A DNA stretch of 10,750 nt, taken from an uncultured Chlamydiae bacterium (GTDB lineage Bacteria > Chlamydiota > Chlamydiia > Chlamydiales > CALBHK01). Every line of letters begins with the position of its first letter. The stretch's first letter is position 1. The notes under the pieces were generated by a model. It was not told the origin of the DNA. It did not search any database and saw only the letters and a program-made list of their open reading frames with translations. Shown here one piece after another: positions 1 to 5,662 of this stretch. Made by a program: the position numbers and the translations under genes. The DNA is taken from NCBI GenBank assembly GCA_937894565.1, contig CALBHK010000218.1, forward strand, positions 1 to 10,750, given 5' to 3'.

Positions 1-72
1 TTTGACAAGGAGGCTGCTCAAAATTTTTTGTCTGGAGCGAATGACCATTGCCTTAAGGCAAGGCATGAGTGA
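1..72 (+). CDS. Possible C-terminal end of an upstream gene (partial at left edge)
   Basis: The frame starting at base 1 is open from the window edge to a TGA at 70-72 and would give a 23-residue tail ending in KARHE. The frame starting at base 2 is also open to the edge, stops with TAA at 119-121, and would give a 39-residue tail richer in basic residues. I cannot tell which, if either, is translated. The third plus-strand frame is closed at once by stops. The tail is too short to recognise a family. A 14-bp perfect palindrome centred on TTAA (48-61) lies inside the stretch. If the first frame is right, 127 bp separate this gene from the next one. Confidence 0.3.
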   Translation, partial: FDKEAAQNFLSGANDHCLKARHE

Positions 73-130
73 AGATAATAATTTTGATGCAAAGCCAACG
101 CTGTCAAAAACCAGCTTTTAAGTCATGTTT

Positions 131-145
131 GGTATACCATAAAAT
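131..145 (+). promoter_or_regulatory. Weak candidate promoter core upstream of the small membrane protein
   Basis: TAAAAT at 140-145 matches the TATAAT -10 box at five of six positions. It is directly preceded by the 8-bp palindrome GGTATACC (131-138). The expected -35 position (about 116-122) holds only TTTTAAG, a poor match. The leader to the ATG at 200 would be about 48 nt. The element is inferred from position and a partial match only. The rest of 73-199 shows nothing I can name. Confidence 0.2.
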
Positions 146-199
146 CTTTGTTTGCATTAAAGTAAGTGAAAAATAAATAGCGTTCAGGACTCCTATTTC

Positions 200-532
200 A
201 TGGCATCTCGTACGTATTTTGGGGCGTATTTAGCGACAATAATGGAACAAGCCCTGCGCCGTTATGGAATTTTATGCGCTTTTGCACTGCTTGTTTTTAT
301 AGTGTATGAACTTTCAGTTCATAGGCTGACTTTTAAAATTGAACAATTAAGTGATCAAATAGAGATGCATCAAATGCTTAAATTCATTGCTAGGGAAGAA
401 AAAGAGAAGTTGAGTTTACAATTACAGAGCCAAAATGATCCTGCCTGGTGTGAACTTTTATTGATGAACCATTTGGGGTTGTGTCCACAGCAGGATACAA
501 AAATTTACTTTAAACAAGCAGCAGATGAATAG
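200..532 (+). CDS. Small single-pass membrane protein, FtsB/DivIC-like (septum formation initiator type)
   Basis: This 110-residue protein has a short basic N-terminus, one hydrophobic segment at about residues 23-39, and a charged, heptad-like helix at about 42-77 that should form a coiled coil. It ends in a C-terminal block with N79-D80-P81, L92-G93-L94, P96 and Y103-F104. FtsB/DivIC proteins share that layout, and their C-terminal block typically reads 'DP.....A...LG...P.....YF'. On this basis I infer a bitopic membrane protein, N-terminus inside and coiled coil outside, possibly of the divisome. Sequence similarity outside the motif is not obvious, so the function is tentative. The ATG at 200 has an AGGA at 186-189 with 10 nt spacing; an alternative in-frame ATG at 242 (residue 15) would keep the membrane segment. 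The stop TAG (530-532) is immediately followed by the ATG of the next gene, so the two are probably translationally coupled. Confidence 0.75.
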   Translation: MASRTYFGAYLATIMEQALRRYGILCAFALLVFIVYELSVHRLTFKIEQLSDQIEMHQMLKFIAREEKEKLSLQLQSQNDPAWCELLLMNHLGLCPQQDTKIYFKQAADE

Positions 533-1789
533 ATGTCTAGTATAGAATTGATCGCTTATCCACTTGCACTCATGCTCTTATTGTTTTTCTCTGCTTTTTT
601 TTCCGGATCAGAAATAGCTCTTTTTTCCCTTTCCCCTACTAAAATTTCCGGATATCGTTCTAGCAAAGAGCCGTCTCGGCGTTTAATAGCCTCTTTATTA
701 GCTAAACCGCGTGATCTTCTTGTGACCATTTTTATTCTTAATACTTTGGTCAATATTGTATTGCAAAACGTAGCGTCCAGTCTTTTTAAAGAGGATTCCA
801 GCCTATTACTTAAGGTAATTCCCTCGCTAACCATCACCTTATTGATAGGCGAGATTATTCCCAAATATATTGCCCTTCAAATGAATGAACGCATTTCTTT
901 TATAGTGGCCCCATTTATAGCTTTTTTCACGCGCCTTCTAAAGCCTATTAGAGAGTGGACTGTGGCGATCACAACTCCTATTTCCCGGGTGATGTTTTTC
1001 TTTCTTAAAAAAGAGAATGAAATTTCTAAACAAGAGCTTGACCATCTTATTCGAGTTTCAAAAGAAGAGGGGACGCTCTCTTCTGATGAAGCGGAACTCA
1101 TTAGCGGGTATATTAACTTGCAAGATTCCATCCTTAGAGAGATCATGCGCCCTCGGGAGGAAATTCTCTTTTGTTCCCTTGATGAGCCGATCGAAGAGCT
1201 GATCCGGTTATTTATGGATGAAGAGTGCTCACGCATTCCTATTTGTCAAGACACTTTAGATTCTGTGATAGGGGTTTTAAGCGCCGAGACTTTCTTTATT
1301 CATCAAGAAAGCATTTCTACTGTGGAGGATTGCTTACCTATTTTAGAAAAACCTTTTTTTGTCCCTGAATCCTCTAGTGCCAAGTCGCTTTTAAAGCGAT
1401 TTGAAGAAAATGAGAGCAGCTTTGCTCTGGTCGTAGATGAGTATGGCACGTTAAGCGGTTTAGTCACTCATGAAGATTTGGCAGAAGAAATTATTGGTGA
1501 AATAGCCGATAGGCGCGATTTACATCCTCTTTATACGCAAACAGCAGAAGATATCATCATCGCCAATGCCAAGATGGAAGTCACCCATTTGGAAAAACTC
1601 TTTAATATTTCTCTTTACAATCCCTCTAATCGAACTACCGTGGGGGGATGGCTCACAGAAAGAGCGGGGGACATTCCTCAAAGCGGAACTCATTTCGAAA
1701 CGGATAATTTGCTCATTCAAGTACTAGCTTCCGATCCTAATCGGGTTAAACGCCTCTATATTCGTAAGAAAAAAGAGGAGGAAAAATAG
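533..1789 (+). CDS. CNNM/CorC (TlyC-type) membrane protein with CBS pair, likely Mg2+ or other cation exporter
   Basis: This 418-residue inner-membrane protein has the complete bacterial CNNM/CorC architecture. The DUF21 membrane domain spans about residues 1-150 with hydrophobic segments near 5-23, 60-82, 92-113 and 121-137. It carries the family motifs FFSGSE at 22-27 and GEIIPK at 106-111. Two CBS motifs follow at about 203-320, the second with VDEYG at 301-305 and the GLVTHEDL stretch at 309-316. The C-terminal CorC_HlyC domain is at about 336-412, with TTVGGWL at 368-374. CNNM/CorC proteins are dimeric transporters linked to Mg2+ efflux, gated by nucleotide binding to the CBS module; the older name 'hemolysin TlyC' is common in annotations. 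All motifs are intact, so I expect an active transporter. The ATG at 533 follows the preceding stop directly, with no clear Shine-Dalgarno sequence, which fits translational coupling. The gene's stop overlaps the next start by 1 nt. Confidence 0.93.
   Translation: MSSIELIAYPLALMLLLFFSAFFSGSEIALFSLSPTKISGYRSSKEPSRRLIASLLAKPRDLLVTIFILNTLVNIVLQNVASSLFKEDSSLLLKVIPSLTITLLIGEIIPKYIALQMNERISFIVAPFIAFFTRLLKPIREWTVAITTPISRVMFFFLKKENEISKQELDHLIRVSKEEGTLSSDEAELISGYINLQDSILREIMRPREEILFCSLDEPIEELIRLFMDEECSRIPICQDTLDSVIGVLSAETFFIHQESISTVEDCLPILEKPFFVPESSSAKSLLKRFEENESSFALVVDEYGTLSGLVTHEDLAEEIIGEIADRRDLHPLYTQTAEDIIIANAKMEVTHLEKLFNISLYNPSNRTTVGGWLTERAGDIPQSGTHFETDNLLIQVLASDPNRVKRLYIRKKKEEEK
1775..1781 (+). 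promoter_or_regulatory. Strong ribosome binding site that fixes a GTG start
   Basis: GAGGAGG at 1775-1781 lies 7 nt upstream of the GTG at 1789-1791, inside the last codons of the preceding CNNM gene. It is the best Shine-Dalgarno sequence I see in the window and supports the GTG as the true start. The GTG shares its first G with the preceding TAG stop (TAGTG). Confidence 0.85.
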
Positions 1790-2997
1790 TGGAAATCGCT
1801 CTTTTTTGGCTGCTACTTAATGTGTTGACCTTAATTTGCAACTGCTTTTTTTCTATGGCGGAGATGGCTTGCGTTTCATTTAATAAGGTGCGCTTGCAGT
1901 ATTACGTATCAAAAAAAGATCCGCGCGCACTTCTTTTAAATGATTTATTGAAAAATCCTTCTAACCTATTTGCGACAACGCTTCTGGGAGTGAATGCTGC
2001 TATGTTTTTTGGTTCAGAGTTTGCGCGTCAATTTCATGCGGCTATTGGTGTCGATCCTGACTGGGCGCCTCTTTCTCAGGTAGCCATTGTGGTTATTTTT
2101 ACCGAACTTGCCCCTATTTTTGCGGCTAGGCGCTATGCAGAACATGTAAGCCTTTTGAGTGCACGGTTGCTTTGGTTTTTTTCCAAACTCATGATGCCCT
2201 TACTTTGGGCTATTAAGGGGATTAATCAGTGTGTGCATCATTTGATTGGGGGCAAAGAGGTCTCTTCTAAAGAATTGCTGACTCAAGAAGAGCTGCACCA
2301 TCTCGTCACCGGATTAGATGATGAAGAGGTAAAAGGTTTTGATGCAATTGTTTCAAATATTTTTTCTTTGCGCTCTCAATCTATTGAAGAGCTGATCATA
2401 CCTCTTGCTCATTTGCCGGTCATTCCTCATCACGCCACAGTCAAGCAGATGCGTAAAATGCTAGAGCGAACCCCGGTCTCTTTTTTGCCTGTCTATGAAA
2501 AGAGTCCGCGTAACATCATTGGAATTGCTTACGTAAGGGATTATTTAAGATCAGGGGAGCACGAAGCGATTATCAAATTGGTGCGTCAGCCGTGGTTAAT
2601 TACTCCTCAAACAGAAATAGCTCATCTTCTTAGACAATTTCGTAGCAACCAGGCAAATATTGCTGTTTGTTTAAATTCTAAAGGACGTGCGATCGGAATT
2701 GTAACCTTAAAAGATCTTGTGCTTTTGATTACTGAATATGGTTTAGAAGGATTAGGAGGAAGACAAATACGTTATGAGAGGACATTCCCTGCAGACATTA
2801 CTCTTAAAGAGTTGAATGGTTTTCTGGATGCGCCCCTTGTGTATGAGGAAGCGGCGACGTTGGGCGAAGTGGTGATTTTGGAGATCGGCCATCAACCTGA
2901 GGTGGGGGAGAGTGTGAATGTAGGAGCTTATACGCTGACCGTGAAAGAGGCCACCCTATTTGATGTGAAGAGCGTGACAATCAAAGTGACGGGATAG
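1789..2997 (+). CDS. Second, diverged CNNM/CorC-type CBS protein (paralogue)
   Basis: This 402-residue protein has the same layout as its upstream neighbour. The DUF21 membrane domain is at about 1-150 (hydrophobic segments near 3-22, 60-75, 95-112, 121-142), the CBS pair at about 203-313 and a CorC_HlyC domain at about 330-402. The membrane signature is degraded. FFSGSE has become FFSMAE (20-25), and the GE[IL]xPK motif has become TELAPI (105-110), losing the conserved Gly and Lys but keeping the Glu and Pro. The CBS2 end (GIVTLKDL, 303-310) and the C-terminal domain remain recognisable. I infer an old duplication followed by functional divergence: it may be a regulatory partner of the intact paralogue, since CBS modules dimerise, or may transport something else. 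A similar tandem pair is, as I recall it, present in Chlamydia genomes. The GTG start is supported by a strong Shine-Dalgarno. The stop codon touches inverted-repeat element 1. Confidence 0.9.
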   Translation: MEIALFWLLLNVLTLICNCFFSMAEMACVSFNKVRLQYYVSKKDPRALLLNDLLKNPSNLFATTLLGVNAAMFFGSEFARQFHAAIGVDPDWAPLSQVAIVVIFTELAPIFAARRYAEHVSLLSARLLWFFSKLMMPLLWAIKGINQCVHHLIGGKEVSSKELLTQEELHHLVTGLDDEEVKGFDAIVSNIFSLRSQSIEELIIPLAHLPVIPHHATVKQMRKMLERTPVSFLPVYEKSPRNIIGIAYVRDYLRSGEHEAIIKLVRQPWLITPQTEIAHLLRQFRSNQANIAVCLNSKGRAIGIVTLKDLVLLITEYGLEGLGGRQIRYERTFPADITLKELNGFLDAPLVYEEAATLGEVVILEIGHQPEVGESVNVGAYTLTVKEATLFDVKSVTIKVTG

Positions 2998-3299
2998 AGG
3001 AGGAGAGGGGGAAGTTAACTGCAGAGCCGCAAAGTACGCAGAGGAAACGCTGAGAAAGCAAAAAAGAACAGAATGGCAAAAAGGGTTCTTTCATCTCGAT
3101 AACACATAATGATAATCTGCCGATATTCATTTAAATTTTTTCTATCGTTTTTATCGTTAGTTCATCAACCTTGTTCCGTCTATCCTGCTGATCCCTAAAG
3201 CATTTGAGGAGCCGATCTTGCAATTCTGTTCTTTTTTGCTTTCTCCGCGTTTCCTCTGCGTACTTTGCGGCTCCGCGGTTAACTTCCCCTCTCTCCTCT
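2998..3299. repeat. Inverted-repeat element 1 between converging genes
   Basis: The left arm (core 3012-3074) and right arm (core 3223-3285) are reverse complements at 60 of 63 positions. A purine-rich/pyrimidine-rich outer flank extends the pairing imperfectly to about 2998 and 3299. The loop is 148 bp (3075-3222). Each arm is built from a degenerate CGCAGAG unit repeated about four times at 8-10 bp spacing. The loop is AT-rich, has no reading frame of note, and contains GTCTATCCTG at 3178-3187. No transposase and no clear target-site duplication is visible. The element fills most of the 328 bp between a plus-strand stop (2997) and the folE stop (3326), where a transcript from either side would form a very long hairpin. 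A bidirectional terminator or transcription barrier is therefore plausible but unproven. Element 2 (8499-8657) belongs to the same family. Confidence 0.9.
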
Positions 3300-3325
3300 G
3301 TCGCTCCCTCTCTCTTCTGATCTAA

Positions 3326-3979
3326 TTATCGAGGATTGTGCTGGTTTTCTCTCTGGATTGCTTCAAAAAACTCTTGCCTTAAAGAACTATCTTTCTCAAA
3401 ATCACCCTTTAAAACATTTGTTACTGTGTTGCTGCATTGATCTTCAATGCCTCTGGCAATGACGCAAAAGTGTGTCGCAGAAATAGAAACTGCAACGCTA
3501 TCGCTTTCTACCACTTCAGAAAGGGCATCTGCTATTTGTGCAGTCAATCTTTCTTGAATTTGAGGGCGTTTGGCAAAATAGCGCACAAGGCGCGGAATTT
3601 TGGAAAGACCGATAAGCTTAGTCGTGGGTTTATAGGCCACATAAGCATGTCCATGCATCGGGACAAAATGGTGTTCACAGAAGCTGGTAAAGCTGACTGT
3701 CACAAAGATCATATGGTTAATGGCCCCATGCGCTTTATCATTGGGAAGAGTGGTCATAGAAGGAAAATTCTCTGCATCCATCCCTTGAAAAATTTCATTC
3801 ACATACATTTTGGCCACGCGTTGAGGCGTTTTTGACACAGAGCAATCGGTTAAATCAACGCCCAGAGCATTGAGAATGCACTTAAAATGGCCGGCAATGA
3901 CTTCTATCTTCTCTTCTTTTGTGAGTTGATTCTCTTTAATGGGCGAGGGATAATTAGTTTGAGTGTTATATTTTTTCAT
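3326..3979 (-). CDS. folE: GTP cyclohydrolase I (FolE)
   Basis: FolE converts GTP to 7,8-dihydroneopterin triphosphate plus formate, the first step of tetrahydrofolate/pterin synthesis, in the cytoplasm as a homodecamer. The 217-residue length is normal. The zinc-binding residues are visible: Cys101 and His104 in the FCEHHF block (100-105), and Cys172 in HFCVIARG (170-177). The 71-residue spacing between the two cysteines equals that in the E. coli enzyme (C110/C181). The block IGLSKIPRLVRYFAKRPQ (123-140) and the QERLT segment (142-146) are also typical. The ATG at 3979 has an AAAAGG 7 nt upstream. The gene lies 44 bp downstream of the ABC-F gene on the same strand and is probably its operon partner. 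The gap consists of 16-bp tandem repeats. If the host is a chlamydia the gene is of note, because as I recall Chlamydia trachomatis lacks a canonical folE. Confidence 0.96.
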   Translation of the reverse strand: MKKYNTQTNYPSPIKENQLTKEEKIEVIAGHFKCILNALGVDLTDCSVSKTPQRVAKMYVNEIFQGMDAENFPSMTTLPNDKAHGAINHMIFVTVSFTSFCEHHFVPMHGHAYVAYKPTTKLIGLSKIPRLVRYFAKRPQIQERLTAQIADALSEVVESDSVAVSISATHFCVIARGIEDQCSNTVTNVLKGDFEKDSSLRQEFFEAIQRENQHNPR

Positions 3980-4033
3980 TTAATTGCCTTTTTATTTGGT
4001 CGCTTTTTCATTTGGTCGCTTTTTCATTTGGTC
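3970..4033 (-). repeat. 16-bp tandem repeat spanning the ABC-F stop and the folE start
   Basis: Read on the minus strand, the unit GACCAAATGAAAAAGC occurs at 4033-4018 and again, identical, at 4017-4002. A third copy at 4001-3986 matches at 14 of 16 positions, and a fourth at 3985-3970 matches at 11 of 16. The first copy contains the TGA stop of the ABC-F gene (4026-4024) and the fourth contains the folE ATG (3979-3977). In copy three the ATG has become ATA, and another change turns AAAAAGC into AAAAGGC, which provides the folE Shine-Dalgarno. The array looks like replication slippage at an operon junction. Confidence 0.85.
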
Positions 4034-5616
4034 GTCTTGGAAGCCAAAAATTCTGAGTAAGGACCATTGTAGACAGTAATAGACCCATCTTCAGCAAGAC
4101 TGATAATTCTTGTGGCGACATGTTCAATTAAGTCTCTATCGTGAGTTGCGAAAACAACTGTGCCGCGGTATTTTTCCAATCCTTCACCTATAGCGATCAC
4201 TGATTCCAAATCGAGGTGGTTATTGGGCTCGTCCAGAATTAAAACGTTATGATCAAGTAGCATCATCTGAGCTAAAATCACTCTGGCTGTTTCGCCTCCG
4301 GAAAGTGTTTCTATATTTTTAAACGCATCATCGCCCCCAAAGAGCATTTTGCCCATCACGCCGCGAATATCTTGTTCATAGGCGCCCGGTTTTTGCTTTT
4401 GAAGCCATTGAAGGGCGTTCAGTCCGCATGCTTTATTCAGGATTTCGTGGTGGTTTTGCGGAAAGTAACAAACTTGGACATTATGCCCTATTTCAAGGGA
4501 GCCAGCATCTGCTTGATGCACAGACGCCAGAAGTTTAAGTAATGTAGTTTTTCCGGCACCGTTTGGACCAATGACAGCAATTTTATCATCACGTTCAATT
4601 TCTAAAGAAAAATCCTTAATTACCGCTTTTTCATCATACCCTTTTTTAACATGATCGAGTTTAAAGATGAGTTTGCCGGGTTTGGTCTCACTAGCTACAA
4701 GGCGGATATAGGGTCTTTGAATGTTGGACTCTTTAAGCTTTTGCGGCTCTAAACGATCAATTTCGCGCATCCTGGATTGTACCTGGCTGGAACGTGTTCC
4801 TGCTCTAAAGCGGTCGACAAATTGCTGAAGCTGAACAATTTTTTTCTCTTTTGATTTAGCTTCTTTTTCGGCTTGATTGCGAAATGAGGTTTTAGACATG
4901 ACCATATCATCATAATTACCCGGATAGAGAATCACTGTTTCGTAATCGATATCAGCGCAGTAGTCGACAACAGAATTAAGAAAGTGGCGGTCGTGGCTGA
5001 TGAGAATTAGAATGCCGGAATAGTTATGTAGGAAAGTTTCTAACCAACCAATGGCAACAAGGTCCAAGTGGTTAGTGGGCTCATCCAGTAGCAGAGCTTC
5101 GGGATCGCCAAAAAGAGCCTGGCAAAGTAAGACGCGAAATTGCAGATCTGTTGGAATCTCTTTCATGCGTTTTTCGAAAAATTCTTCATGAATACCCATA
5201 CCGGACAGTAAGATATGAGCATCGGATTCAGCAGAATAACCATCCTCCTCTGCAATAATGCCCTCTAGCTCTCCTAAATGCAAGCCTACTTCATCTGTCA
5301 TCTCGACATCGTAAAGTTTATCGCGCTCTTGCAGCGCATTCCAAAGCCGTAGATTTCCCTCATAAACGACTTCCGTGACGATGCGTTCATGGTAATGTTC
5401 GATATCCTGGCGTAGAACGCCCATTTTTTTAGGCCTGGAGACTTGCCCCATTGTAGGTGTCATTTTACCGGATATGATTTTTACAAGAGAGGATTTACCC
5501 GCTCCGTTCGGTCCCGTGATGGCATAGCGCCCCGGGTTAAAAGAGACGTTGGCGTTTTCGAACAGGGTACGAGCGCCAAACGCCAAAGTGATATTTTGTA
5601 GAGTGATTGATGCCAT
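4024..5616 (-). CDS. ybiT: ABC-F family ATPase, YbiT type
   Basis: ABC-F proteins are soluble twin-ATPase factors that bind the ribosomal E site and help resolve stalled or problematic translation; they are not transporters. From the ATG at 5616 the protein is 530 residues, the length of E. coli YbiT. Domain 1 has Walker A GPNGAGKSS (35-43), Walker B with D178/E179 in LLLDEPTNHLD, and the switch His208 in ISHDRHF. Its signature motif is degenerate (LQFRVLL instead of LSGGE), as in YbiT. The charged linker at about 240-300 should be the P-site tRNA interaction region. Domain 2 has Walker A GPNGAGKTT (350-358), LSGGE (438-442), Walker B with D462/E463, and His492 in THDRD. The usual DEPTNHLD of domain 2 reads DEPNNHLD (Thr to Asn at 465). 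A TTG at 5652 would add 12 residues, but conserved sequence begins at the ATG, so I reject it. No good Shine-Dalgarno precedes the ATG. A weak -10-like TATGAT (minus strand, 5649-5644) lies in the 46-bp gap to the upstream gene. Confidence 0.93.
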   Translation of the reverse strand: MASITLQNITLAFGARTLFENANVSFNPGRYAITGPNGAGKSSLVKIISGKMTPTMGQVSRPKKMGVLRQDIEHYHERIVTEVVYEGNLRLWNALQERDKLYDVEMTDEVGLHLGELEGIIAEEDGYSAESDAHILLSGMGIHEEFFEKRMKEIPTDLQFRVLLCQALFGDPEALLLDEPTNHLDLVAIGWLETFLHNYSGILILISHDRHFLNSVVDYCADIDYETVILYPGNYDDMVMSKTSFRNQAEKEAKSKEKKIVQLQQFVDRFRAGTRSSQVQSRMREIDRLEPQKLKESNIQRPYIRLVASETKPGKLIFKLDHVKKGYDEKAVIKDFSLEIERDDKIAVIGPNGAGKTTLLKLLASVHQADAGSLEIGHNVQVCYFPQNHHEILNKACGLNALQWLQKQKPGAYEQDIRGVMGKMLFGGDDAFKNIETLSGGETARVILAQMMLLDHNVLILDEPNNHLDLESVIAIGEGLEKYRGTVVFATHDRDLIEHVATRIISLAEDGSITVYNGPYSEFLASKTTK

Positions 5617-5662
5617 AAAAGAATTGGTTTGTTTTTGTATACAATCATACAACGATCTTTAT

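Noticed and set aside
48..61. 14-bp perfect palindrome (TTGCCTTAAGGCAA) as operator or terminator
   Set aside because: It lies in a possible coding tail, is not followed by a T run, and one palindrome of this size is weak evidence.
556..864. Minus-strand reading frame of 102 codons within the first CNNM gene (also 877-1236 and 1520-1720)
   Set aside because: They are antisense to a gene with all its family motifs intact, show no recognisable domain, and have compositions typical of shadow frames (rich in Ser and Arg).
2998..3299. CRISPR array
   Set aside because: The repeated units are arms of one inverted repeat and a degenerate short motif, not direct repeats with regular unique spacers, and no cas gene is present.
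2998..3299. Insertion sequence with transposase remnant
   Set aside because: The 148-bp loop has no coding frame of note and I see no target-site duplication, so only a non-autonomous element is possible.
3437..3835. Plus-strand frame of 132 codons opposite folE
   Set aside because: It is fully antisense to folE, whose zinc ligands and length are intact, and the translation resembles no family.
5617..5652. TTG at 5652 as the start of the ABC-F gene
   Set aside because: It adds 12 residues with no similarity to the family. The ATG at 5616 gives the typical N-terminus and exactly the 530 residues of YbiT.
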